A stretch of 22,797 nucleotides of DNA, taken from assembly GCA_002477465.1 (NCBI GenBank), contig DLPV01000006.1:82528-105324 (forward strand), given 5' to 3'. The stretch is from Gammaproteobacteria bacterium UBA7449 (lineage in GTDB: Bacteria; Pseudomonadota; Gammaproteobacteria; Pseudomonadales; Pseudohongiellaceae). Shown here piece by piece: positions 16,507 through 22,797 of this stretch. Within the stretch, counting starts at the first letter, position 1. Every line of letters begins with the position of its first letter. The position numbers and the translations under genes were made by a program. The notes under the pieces are model-generated. The model was given only the letters and a program-made list of their open reading frames with translations, did no database searches and was not told the DNA's origin.

Positions 16507-17252
16507 GCTTCAAGATCGTTATCCCTGCACGCTACGCCGCGCAGCGACTTCCCGGTAAACCGCTGCTGGATATTCAGGGCAAACCCATGCTGCAGCACAC
16601 CTGGGAGCGCGCCTGCGAAAGTGCTGCAGATGAAGTGGTGATTGCAACGGATGACCCGCGCATTCTGGATGCTGCGATGAACTTTGGCGCCGCGGCGCAA
16701 ATGACCTCTGATGTTCATCGCTCTGGTACTGATCGAATTCAGGAAGTGGCCTCAGCCAGACAATGGAGTGCCGACACCATTGTAGTCAATGTGCAGGGAG
16801 ACGAGCCGCTAATCCCACCCCATGCCATCAACCAGGTCGCTGACAATCTGTCTCGGCACCGCCAAGCGGGCATCGCCACGCTTTGCGAAACTATCAAAGC
16901 GCAGTCTGAAATTAACAATCCTAATGCGGTCAAGGTGGTGTTCGACAAGCAGGGTTATGCCCTGTATTTCAGCCGCGCAGCGATTCCGCATACCAGTCCT
17001 GACGTGGATGAATACTCGAGCGAGCTTTTTCACCGCCATGTAGGGATTTACGCGTATCGGGTTCAGGTCCTCAATGACTTCGTAAACTGGCCTCCGGCGG
17101 CAATGGAAATAGCCGAAAGGCTTGAGCAACTGCGAGCTCTTGCTGAAGGCGTAAAGATTCATGTTGCAGTGAGTGCTGATTCCATGCCGGCTGGAATCGA
17201 TACCGCAGACGATCTTGAATCGGTACGCCAACACCTGGCGGTCGATTCATGA
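16503..17252 (+). CDS. kdsB: 3-deoxy-manno-octulosonate cytidylyltransferase
   Basis: Activates Kdo as CMP-Kdo, the donor for the inner core of lipopolysaccharide. The 249-residue protein shows the nucleotide-binding start FKIVIPARYAAQRLPGKPL, then VVIATDDPRI, the TSDVHRSGTDRI block, VNVQGDEPLI, and YFSRAAIPH near residue 160. Translation must begin at the TTG at 16503: it gives the known MSFxIxIPARY start, and the first in-frame ATG would remove the catalytic PAR motif. The TTG overlaps the ycaR stop in TTGA, so coupled re-initiation is likely. It overlaps the following phosphatase gene in ATGA. Confidence 0.95.
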   Translation: MSFKIVIPARYAAQRLPGKPLLDIQGKPMLQHTWERACESAADEVVIATDDPRILDAAMNFGAAAQMTSDVHRSGTDRIQEVASARQWSADTIVVNVQGDEPLIPPHAINQVADNLSRHRQAGIATLCETIKAQSEINNPNAVKVVFDKQGYALYFSRAAIPHTSPDVDEYSSELFHRHVGIYAYRVQVLNDFVNWPPAAMEIAERLEQLRALAEGVKIHVAVSADSMPAGIDTADDLESVRQHLAVDS

Positions 17253-17782
17253 GTGCAGCTGGGACTGCTAAAAGCAACCCTCAAAATCAGTCCCCAGACA
17301 AGCCTGCGGTCCGCTTACTCATGGTCTGTCTCGGCAACATTTGTCGCTCGCCGACGGCACATGGCGTTATGGAAAAGCTCATCACGGACAGAGGCTTGCA
17401 AGAGCTTATTGAGGTGGATTCTGCTGGCACTGGCAGTTATCACATTGGCGAGTCTCCAGACCCCCGTGCCGCAGCAGCAGCCCAAAATCGCGGCTACGAC
17501 CTTAGCGCTCAGCGAGCACGACAAGTCAACAAAAAGGATTTCATCGCGTTCGACCATATTATTGCCATGGACAATAGTAACCTGACCAGCCTCCGTGGCG
17601 GCTGTCCGGCAGAGCACCAGCAGAAGCTCAAGTTACTGTTGGAATTCTCCAACACAGGCCACGATGAAGTGCCGGATCCTTACTGGAGCGGTCAAGATGG
17701 CTTTGAGCTGGTGCTGGATCTGGTTGAGGATGCTTGCGGTGCCTTGTTGAACTCTGTCGCCGGCGATAACCGGGGGCGCTAA
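17249..17782 (+). CDS. Low-molecular-weight protein-tyrosine phosphatase
   Basis: Arsenate-reductase-fold phosphatase of 177 residues. The phosphate-binding loop CLGNICRS places the nucleophile Cys27 and Arg33 in the C-x5-R motif. The general-acid loop is DPYW with Asp143. About 20 extra residues precede the core, so a shorter start is possible, but the ATG at 17249 overlaps the kdsB stop (ATGA) and fits operon coupling. In Pseudomonas the same gene lies between kdsB and murB. In capsule systems such enzymes (Wzb) act on a tyrosine autokinase, but none is seen here, so the substrate is unknown. Confidence 0.92.
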   Translation: MSAAGTAKSNPQNQSPDKPAVRLLMVCLGNICRSPTAHGVMEKLITDRGLQELIEVDSAGTGSYHIGESPDPRAAAAAQNRGYDLSAQRARQVNKKDFIAFDHIIAMDNSNLTSLRGGCPAEHQQKLKLLLEFSNTGHDEVPDPYWSGQDGFELVLDLVEDACGALLNSVAGDNRGR

Positions 17783-17793
17783 ACAGCATAGCC

Positions 17794-18795
17794 ATGGTCA
17801 TCGAAGAGAACGTCAGCCTGAAGCAACACAACAGTTTTGGCATTATTGCCAATGCGGCTTACCTGTCAGCAGCAACTTCCCAGCGTGAGTTGATTAACGC
17901 CCTGGATTTTGCCGACTCCAAGCGAATCCCGGTATGCATACTGGGTGAGGGAACCAATGTGCTATTTACGCGCGATTACCCCGGACTGGTTGTGCGAATG
18001 GCCATGACAGGCATCGAGCTGGATCATGATAATGCAGCGGTCAAGGTCGCTGCCGGCGAGAACTGGCACTGCCTGGTTGAAACTTGTATGAGTAATCGGC
18101 TCCATGGGCTTGAAAACCTGGCTTTGATTCCGGGCACAGCCGGTGCGGCTCCAGTTCAGAACATCGGCGCCTATGGTGTTGAACTGGCAGCGTATGTAGA
18201 TCGGGTTGATGTCCTCGATACGGTCACTGGCAGCCAACAGGTTATAGCCGCAGCAGATTGCGAATTCGCTTACCGGGATAGTGTCTTTAAACAAGCCAAT
18301 AGCTCGAGTCTGCTGATCACTGCAGTTCATCTCCAGCTCAGTCGAGACTGGCAGCCAAACACCAGCTACGGAGCGCTTAACAATGCGCTGGAGGGGAGTC
18401 AGCCTACCCCTCAGGAGTTGTTCGATACGGTGTGCCGCATCCGCCGCAGCAAGCTGCCAGATCCTAAGCAAGTTGGAAACGCTGGCAGCTTTTTCAAGAA
18501 TCCTATGGTGTCAGAGGGGAAGCTGGAGCAGTTGCGTGCAAGCTATCCCAATATCGTCAGCTTTGATGCCGGCGAGCCGGGATTCAAGAAACTGCCGGCG
18601 GCATGGTTGCTTGACCAGCTTGGCTGGAGAGGTCGCTGCCGCGGCACTGCAGCGGTTTCAGGGGAGCACGCTCTGGTGTTAATTAATCCGGGTCAGGCCA
18701 CCGGTGAGGATGTTTACTTGCTGGCACAAGAGATGAGCAGCAATGTGCTGGACGAATTTGGAATTGCGCTGCAACCTGAGGTCAGAATTATCTAG
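17794..18795 (+). CDS. murB: UDP-N-acetylenolpyruvoylglucosamine reductase
   Basis: FAD enzyme that reduces the enolpyruvyl group to give UDP-N-acetylmuramate in the cytoplasmic stage of peptidoglycan synthesis. The 333 residues match the E. coli-type MurB. The FAD-binding segment LGEGTNVLFT is near residues 50-59, followed by LIPGTAGAAPVQNIGAYGVE. The catalytic serine lies in NAGSFFKNP, and the C-terminal Glu in QPEVRII. It follows the phosphatase after 11 bases. The ribosome binding site is weak (GGGGG about 17 bases upstream). It is the last gene of the envelope block and no clear terminator follows. In Pseudomonas murB is next to rne, whereas here rne is about 13 kb away. Confidence 0.95.
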   Translation: MVIEENVSLKQHNSFGIIANAAYLSAATSQRELINALDFADSKRIPVCILGEGTNVLFTRDYPGLVVRMAMTGIELDHDNAAVKVAAGENWHCLVETCMSNRLHGLENLALIPGTAGAAPVQNIGAYGVELAAYVDRVDVLDTVTGSQQVIAAADCEFAYRDSVFKQANSSSLLITAVHLQLSRDWQPNTSYGALNNALEGSQPTPQELFDTVCRIRRSKLPDPKQVGNAGSFFKNPMVSEGKLEQLRASYPNIVSFDAGEPGFKKLPAAWLLDQLGWRGRCRGTAAVSGEHALVLINPGQATGEDVYLLAQEMSSNVLDEFGIALQPEVRII

Positions 18796-18802
18796 ACTCG
18801 GG

Positions 18803-18964
18803 TTAAGTGCTCAATTCCACCATGGCATAAAGTATTCGCCTTAACTGCACATAATACAGGCCATTCATCTCTTCAGCTTGAAAATTCCTTCCGCGCGTGC
18901 TCACCAAAAAGTGTGAACCAGTTCTCGTTTTGGTGATTAACAATTGTTCGGTAGTAGCTAGCAT
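18803..18964 (-). CDS. Possible small protein, convergent with murB
   Basis: A 53-residue frame starting at the ATG at 18964, with AGAGGT three bases upstream (a short spacing). It can be extended to 71 residues with a GTG at 19018. The sequence begins MLATTEQLLITKTRTGSHFL and ends RRILYAMVELST. I recognise no family, membrane segment or catalytic motif. The frame overlaps the cluster of dyads in the spacer, so it may be a chance frame across a structured RNA or operator region. Confidence 0.2.
   Translation of the reverse strand: MLATTEQLLITKTRTGSHFLVSTRGRNFQAEEMNGLYYVQLRRILYAMVELST
18901..18936. repeat. Nested inverted repeat in the murB-gacA spacer
   Basis: Two perfect 9-bp arms, TCACCAAAA and TTTTGGTGA, flank an 18-base centre that itself contains GAAC (18915-18918) and GTTC (18921-18924). 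In RNA this would fold as a long hairpin with an internal loop. No T-run follows on either strand, so a simple terminator is unlikely. Confidence 0.5.
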
Positions 18965-19180
18965 GCTACCTCTCAAGTTGGCGGGATCGAATAGACAAGA
19001 AAGCGAGGCCAGATCCACCAGAGAACACTATAAATACAATTTGGCTGAAATTTCTTAGGCCTGCGACCCTGCTGAAATCCGGTCATTATAAGTCTAAAGG
19101 GCAAATTAGATTTCAGTTGGGGTTCTGGGTTGCGGTCAATCGTGCAATGTCAATAACAACAGACTAACGAGGCCGACATC

Positions 19181-19894
19181 GTGTTCTCACCAACGCTACC
19201 TGCACTCAACATTATTTCAATTCTCCTCGTTGATGATCATTCTCTAGTGCGCGCGGGTATCGCTAGGATGCTGGCCGATGAAGCCGACATGCAGGTAATA
19301 GCAGAGCTGAGCACTGGTGAACAAGCCATTGATTTCGTTCGTAGTACGGAGTGCATTCCTGATTTGGTATTGATGAATGCCCGAATGCCGGGCATGGGAG
19401 GAGTCGAAGCGACCCGCGCGCTGCTGGAGACTTACCCGGACATTAAAGTAGTTGCCATGTCCTCAGTGGTTTCAGGCATCATACCTTCTCAGATGCTGCG
19501 AGCTGGTGCTCAAGCATTTAAATTTAAAAACAAAGAGATAGTTGACATTCTCAAGGCCAATCGTATGGTTTGCGCCGGGCAGCATTACGTCTCTCAGGAC
19601 GCAGCAACACACTTGGCCCTGGATCCATTCAATAAAGAGGCGCAGGCCCTATTCGAAAAGCTGAGTCGCCGTGAAATGCAGATAGCCCAGATGCTTACCG
19701 ACGGCAAAAAGGTCAGCCAGATTTCTCATTATCTGGAGCTGAGCCCAAAAACGGTTTACAGCTATCGTTACCGCATATTCGAGAAGCTTGGAATCTACAG
19801 CGATTTGGAGCTCACCATTCTGGCGATCAAGCATGGGCTGACCGAGGATAGTCAGGGGCTCAAACACTTGCCGCAAATCAATGCAGCCGGTTGA
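19181..19894 (+). CDS. GacA/UvrY-like response regulator lacking the phospho-acceptor Asp
   Basis: NarL/FixJ-type regulator of 237 residues: a receiver (about 12-130) and a LuxR-type helix-turn-helix (about 168-230). The order with uvrC and pgsA and the segments SRREMQIAQML, LSPKTVYSYRYRIFEKL and ELTILAIKHGL are those of GacA/UvrY, the partner of GacS/BarA that activates Rsm/Csr small RNAs. The acid pair Asp18-Asp19, the switch Ser94 and Lys116 are kept. However, the acceptor position reads LVLMNARMPG, so Asp is replaced by Asn66 (codon AAT at 19376-19378, one G-to-A change from GAT). It therefore probably cannot be phosphorylated normally. Start is GTG with GAGG 8 bases upstream (19169-19172); this adds about 11 residues to the usual N-terminus, and the C-terminus is also about 15 longer. 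Confidence 0.88.
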   Translation: MFSPTLPALNIISILLVDDHSLVRAGIARMLADEADMQVIAELSTGEQAIDFVRSTECIPDLVLMNARMPGMGGVEATRALLETYPDIKVVAMSSVVSGIIPSQMLRAGAQAFKFKNKEIVDILKANRMVCAGQHYVSQDAATHLALDPFNKEAQALFEKLSRREMQIAQMLTDGKKVSQISHYLELSPKTVYSYRYRIFEKLGIYSDLELTILAIKHGLTEDSQGLKHLPQINAAG

Positions 19895-20000
19895 GACGCG
19901 GCACGCCTTATCTTACTCTCCACTTCCAGATTGAATCCCGGTACCAATATAGAGACATAATACCAGGTCACATTGGCTTGATATCGGGTTGTGGCTTATT

Positions 20001-20023
20001 GTTACCAATATTTTATTGGGAAC
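20001..20023. promoter_or_regulatory. Hairpin/palindrome upstream of uvrC
   Basis: CCAATA (20005-20010) and TATTGG (20014-20019) form a perfect 6-bp dyad around TTT. It extends outward through one A/G mismatch to GTT and AAC, giving nearly 10 paired positions. It lies about 60 bases before uvrC. It is AT-rich and has no T-run beyond it, so an operator is as likely as an RNA hairpin. TACCAATAT also occurs once more, about 60 bases earlier. Confidence 0.3.
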
Positions 20024-20080
20024 AGTACCCTGCCACAGTTCAAATTAAATATTAAGAAACCTATCCAGATATCATGATTC

Positions 20081-21928
20081 ATGACGGCAAAGCCTGAACC
20101 TACATTTGACCACAAGCATTTCCTGAAAAATCTGACGAGACGCCCTGGTGTCTATCAGATGCTGGGGGAGAAAGGCGAAGTGATCTATGTGGGAAAAGCC
20201 CGCAATTTGAAGAATCGGGTTGGGAGCTATTTTCGTGGTTCCGGACTTACCAGCAAGACTCTGGCGATGGTCAACAAGATCCATGAGATCGACATCACCG
20301 TGACACGGGGCGAAACGGAGGCATTGCTGCTCGAGCAAAACCTCATCAAGGCCCACAGGCCGCCTTACAATATCCAGCTCCGTGATGACAAATCTTATCC
20401 TTATATTCTGCTGACAGATAAGGACCCGTATCCCAGGCTGGGTTTCTACCGGGGTAGCAGGCGGCGTGGTCGGTTTTTTGGGCCTTATCCCAGTGCCCAT
20501 GCTACCCGTGAGACACTTCAAATATTGCAAAAAGTATTTCGTGTAAGACAATGTAATGACACGTTTTATAAGAATAGATCCAGACCTTGCCTACAGTACC
20601 AGATAGACCGTTGTACCGGTCCTTGCGTGGGCCTGATTAGCCCGGAGGACTATGCTCGAGATGTCCAGTATTCCACCATGTTTCTCCAAGGCAAGAGTGA
20701 CGCCCTCACCAAAGAGCTCACACTGAACATGGAAACTGCCGCTGAAGCCCAGGAATTTGAAAGGGCAGCCCTGATTCGCGACCAGATTATGGATCTTCGA
20801 CGAATTCAGGAGCAGCAATACGTGGCAAATCAGGGTGGCGACGCAGATATCCTTGCCGCCGCAATGGAAAGCGCCACAATCTGTGTGCAGGCGATCTATG
20901 TGCGCAATGGCAGGATAATTGGCAGCAAGAGCTACTTCCCGCGTTTACGCCTGGCCAGCACGACGGAGGAGGTTCTCGAGGCCTTTATCGCCCAGGTCTA
21001 CCTCGGCGATGACAAGGCCGGCAATATTCCCACTGAAATCATAGTGCCAGGCCCGCTGTCCGAGGCTGAAGAGCTTAAGGCTGCACTCTCCTATGTGGCT
21101 GCTCGCAAGATCAAGCTGAGCCAGCAGGTGCGTGGTCACCGCGCCAAATGGGTAGAACTCGCTGCCACAAATGCTGTCGAATCCCTGCAAGGGCGGCTCA
21201 GTAGTAAACAATCAATACTGAATAGATTCATAGATGTACAGGAAAAACTTAAACTAGATTTTTTGCCAGAGCGAATAGAATGCTTTGATATTAGTCACAC
21301 CGGCGGTGAGGGCACCGTGGGTTCATGCGTGGTGTTTGACCAGAATGGGGCTTTGAAGACTGATTACCGACGCTTTAATGTCAAGGGCATTACCGGCGGG
21401 GATGACTATGCTGCGATGGAGCAGGTGTTGGATAGGCGTTTTACCCGCCTCAGCAAAGACGAAGGCAAGGTGCCGGATATTCTTCTTATCGACGGGGGCA
21501 AGGGTCAGTTAACTCAGGCCAAAAAGATCCTGGAGAAGTTTCAGTTACCCGAAATCCTGCTGCTGGGTATCGCTAAAGGCATAAGCCGTCGGGCAGGGCA
21601 GGAGACACTGTTTCTCTCATCAGGTTCTGGTTATCGGGAGATTGCCATGGCCACAGAGGCTGCTGGACTGCACTTGCTACAGCAGATACGCGATGAGGCG
21701 CATCGCTTCGCTATCACTGGCCATCGCCAACGACGCAGCAAAGCCCGCAAGGAGTCCAGCCTGGAGCAGATAGCGGGACTTGGCCCAAAGCGGAGGCGCG
21801 AGTTGCTCAGGCATTTTGGTGGCCAGCAGGGGATACGCAAAGCCAGTCAGGACGAAATTGGCCGAGTGACTGGTATAAGTCGTAAATTGGCCGAAAACAT
21901 ATATGCCCACTTACACAATATTGAATGA
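20081..21928 (+). CDS. uvrC: Excinuclease ABC subunit C
   Basis: Nuclease of nucleotide excision repair that cuts on both sides of a lesion in the UvrB-DNA complex. It is 615 residues, the usual length. The N-terminal GIY-YIG domain shows GVYQML (23-28) and IYVGKARNLKNRV (35-47), making the 3' cut. A UVR helix pair for UvrB contact is near residues 205-240 (EAQEFERAALIRDQI). The RNase H-like domain making the 5' cut includes IECFDISHTGGEGTVGSCVV and ILLIDGGKGQL. The end holds two helix-hairpin-helix motifs, around GLGPKRRRELLRHFGG and VTGISRKLAENIY. The ribosome binding site is weak. It lies 186 bases after the gacA-like gene, farther than the tight spacing often seen, so it may have its own promoter. 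Confidence 0.97.
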   Translation: MTAKPEPTFDHKHFLKNLTRRPGVYQMLGEKGEVIYVGKARNLKNRVGSYFRGSGLTSKTLAMVNKIHEIDITVTRGETEALLLEQNLIKAHRPPYNIQLRDDKSYPYILLTDKDPYPRLGFYRGSRRRGRFFGPYPSAHATRETLQILQKVFRVRQCNDTFYKNRSRPCLQYQIDRCTGPCVGLISPEDYARDVQYSTMFLQGKSDALTKELTLNMETAAEAQEFERAALIRDQIMDLRRIQEQQYVANQGGDADILAAAMESATICVQAIYVRNGRIIGSKSYFPRLRLASTTEEVLEAFIAQVYLGDDKAGNIPTEIIVPGPLSEAEELKAALSYVAARKIKLSQQVRGHRAKWVELAATNAVESLQGRLSSKQSILNRFIDVQEKLKLDFLPERIECFDISHTGGEGTVGSCVVFDQNGALKTDYRRFNVKGITGGDDYAAMEQVLDRRFTRLSKDEGKVPDILLIDGGKGQLTQAKKILEKFQLPEILLLGIAKGISRRAGQETLFLSSGSGYREIAMATEAAGLHLLQQIRDEAHRFAITGHRQRRSKARKESSLEQIAGLGPKRRRELLRHFGGQQGIRKASQDEIGRVTGISRKLAENIYAHLHNIE

Positions 21929-22053
21929 ATAATGATATCGACTGGTTCACAGTCTTAATTTTCCCGTCAAACGGAAGCCATTAGTGCACATTTACGTTCA
22001 CTTTTTTAATATAAGAACATGTTTTCTTTGCATATTATTTTAAGAGTTCCCCC

Positions 22054-22596
22054 ATGAATTGGGCAAATTTGATCACTTATTTCCGTATGCTGTTAATCCC
22101 GATGGTAGTGCTGAGCTATTACTCTGAGCTGCAGTACGCCAATATGATGGCGGCCATGCTATTTTCGTTGGCGAGCTTGTCAGACTGGCTTGATGGCTAC
22201 CTGGCCCGTCGTCTCAACCAGACCTCTGAGTTCGGTGCTTTCCTGGATCCGGTGGCAGACAAGCTGCTGGTCGTCACGGTTCTGATCATGCTGGTAGGGG
22301 AGCTTAATCCTCTGCTGGCGCCCACTATTGTGATTATAGCCAGAGAGGTGCTGATCTCAGCGCTGCGTGAATGGATGGCGACCCGAGGACATCGGGAAGC
22401 GGTGGCTGTGGCCTTTTCTGGCAAGTTGAAGACTACTTTTCAGATGATTGCCATCGTGACACTGATTCTGGTGACAGAAAGCTCTCCAGACTGGCTGCTG
22501 ATGACCGGCTTCGTGATGATCTACATTGCTGCGCTGCTGAGCCTCTATTCAGCGCTGCATTACTTCAAGGCTGCGCGTCCTTACCTGACGCCCTAG
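22054..22596 (+). CDS. pgsA: CDP-diacylglycerol-glycerol-3-phosphate 3-phosphatidyltransferase
   Basis: Inner-membrane enzyme making phosphatidylglycerol phosphate, the first committed step to phosphatidylglycerol and cardiolipin. The 180-residue protein has several membrane helices. It also carries the complete CDP-alcohol phosphotransferase motif: Asp44, Asp47-Gly48, Ala51-Arg52, Gly61, Asp65 and Asp69. The N-terminus MNWANLITYFRMLLIP is typical of PgsA. The start has a weak AAGAG 7 bases upstream. It follows uvrC after 125 bases and precedes a tRNA-Gly gene, the same order as in E. coli (uvrY-uvrC-pgsA-glyW). Confidence 0.96.
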   Translation: MNWANLITYFRMLLIPMVVLSYYSELQYANMMAAMLFSLASLSDWLDGYLARRLNQTSEFGAFLDPVADKLLVVTVLIMLVGELNPLLAPTIVIIAREVLISALREWMATRGHREAVAVAFSGKLKTTFQMIAIVTLILVTESSPDWLLMTGFVMIYIAALLSLYSALHYFKAARPYLTP

Positions 22597-22661
22597 CAGT
22601 GTAAAAATTGTCCTAAGACCTTAATTTTGCTTAGTTTAGGATATCGAGGCGAGATAATTCC

Positions 22662-22689
22662 TTGACTCCAAAGGCGATGGCATTAGAAT
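22662..22689 (+). promoter_or_regulatory. Sigma70-type promoter for the tRNA-Gly gene
   Basis: TTGACT (22662-22667) and TAGAAT (22684-22689) with a 16-base spacer. A GC-rich stretch, GGCGCC, follows the -10 box, as in stringently controlled stable-RNA promoters. Transcription would begin about 80 bases before the tRNA. The leader contains a 6-bp hairpin, TTCGCA (22724-22729) and TGCGAA (22735-22740). Confidence 0.7.
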
Positions 22690-22775
22690 AGGCGCCTCGC
22701 TAAACCGGGCCTCTTCAGCAGGCTTCGCATCCATTGCGAATCACCGGCAGATTGCGATGATTAGTACCTCTTCAA

Positions 22776-22797
22776 GCGGGAATAGCTCAGTTGGTAG
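22776..22797 (+). tRNA. tRNA-Gly, 5' end only
   Basis: The last 22 bases begin GCGGGAATAGCTCAGTTGG, the acceptor strand, D-stem and D-loop start of bacterial tRNA-Gly (GCC type). The anticodon lies beyond the window, so the isoacceptor is inferred. Its position after pgsA agrees with glyW in E. coli and the Pseudomonas equivalent. More tRNA genes may follow outside the window. Confidence 0.88.

Larger units (their letters stand above)
18796..19180. other. Dyad-rich spacer between murB and the gacA-like gene
   Basis: A 385-base gap without a recognised gene. It contains a cluster of symmetric elements: TCACCAAAA (18901-18909) and TTTTGGTGA (18928-18936) with a nested GAAC/GTTC dyad between them; the palindrome AACAATTGTT (18939-18948); and a GGTAG...CTACC repeat spanning about 18950-18970. 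A possible small gene on the - strand overlaps the cluster. No repeated GGA motifs of the Rsm RNA type, and no GacA-box-like site, were obvious. Confidence 0.6.

Noticed and set aside
22611..22641. TCCTAA/TTAGGA inverted repeat after pgsA as a terminator
   Set aside because: The stem is weak and AT-rich with a long loop and no T-run, so I cannot support it as a terminator.
1..22797. CRISPR array, prophage, transposon or toxin-antitoxin module
   Set aside because: No regularly spaced repeats, no transposase, integrase or phage structural genes, and no small paired genes were seen; the only recombinase-like gene stands alone.

Overview
This window is chromosomal DNA from a gammaproteobacterium. 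Most gene order matches blocks known from Pseudomonas and Escherichia: lolC-lolD-lolE, comEC, exbB-exbD, lpxK, ycaR, kdsB, low-molecular-weight phosphatase, murB, and separately gacA/uvrY, uvrC, pgsA, tRNA-Gly. RNase E matches the E. coli catalytic residues position for position. Base composition is moderate, with no plasmid, phage or insertion-sequence module. A free-living, possibly aquatic, gammaproteobacterium fits, but the genus cannot be read from the window.

Layout. (1) 112-1793, + strand: etfB-etfA, ending at a strong terminator shared with the convergent rne gene. (2) 1858-4797, - strand: rne, followed upstream by about 1.1 kb with no convincing gene but several dyads. (3) 5875-6561, + strand: a divergent serine-recombinase-family protein where rluC usually sits. 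(4) 6666-9847: the lipoprotein export operon lolCDE. (5) 9956-12290: comEC, broken by two separate single-base frameshifts. (6) 12360-18795: an envelope block of exbB, exbD, msbA, lpxK, ycaR, kdsB, phosphatase and murB, tightly packed with several stop/start overlaps. (7) 19181-22797: a GacA/UvrY-type response regulator, uvrC, pgsA and the first 22 bases of a tRNA-Gly gene.

How the genes work together. Regions 4 and 6 hold much of the outer-envelope supply line. LpxK and KdsB make lipid A-Kdo precursors, MsbA flips lipid A-core, LolCDE releases lipoproteins toward the outer membrane, ExbBD harvests proton motive force, MurB makes peptidoglycan precursor and PgsA makes phosphatidylglycerol.

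Most notable oddities. The GacA-like regulator carries Asn in place of the phospho-accepting Asp, although the rest of the receiver pocket is kept. The recombinase keeps the catalytic Ser but has lost one of the conserved active-site Arg residues. comEC is doubly frameshifted, which suggests loss of DNA uptake if the sequence is accurate. MsbA has Ala for the last Gly of Walker A. The murB-gacA spacer is packed with dyad symmetries and overlaps a possible small gene. I did not find a clear new multi-gene system. The inert-looking receiver and the recombinase beside a structured 1 kb gap are the best leads.
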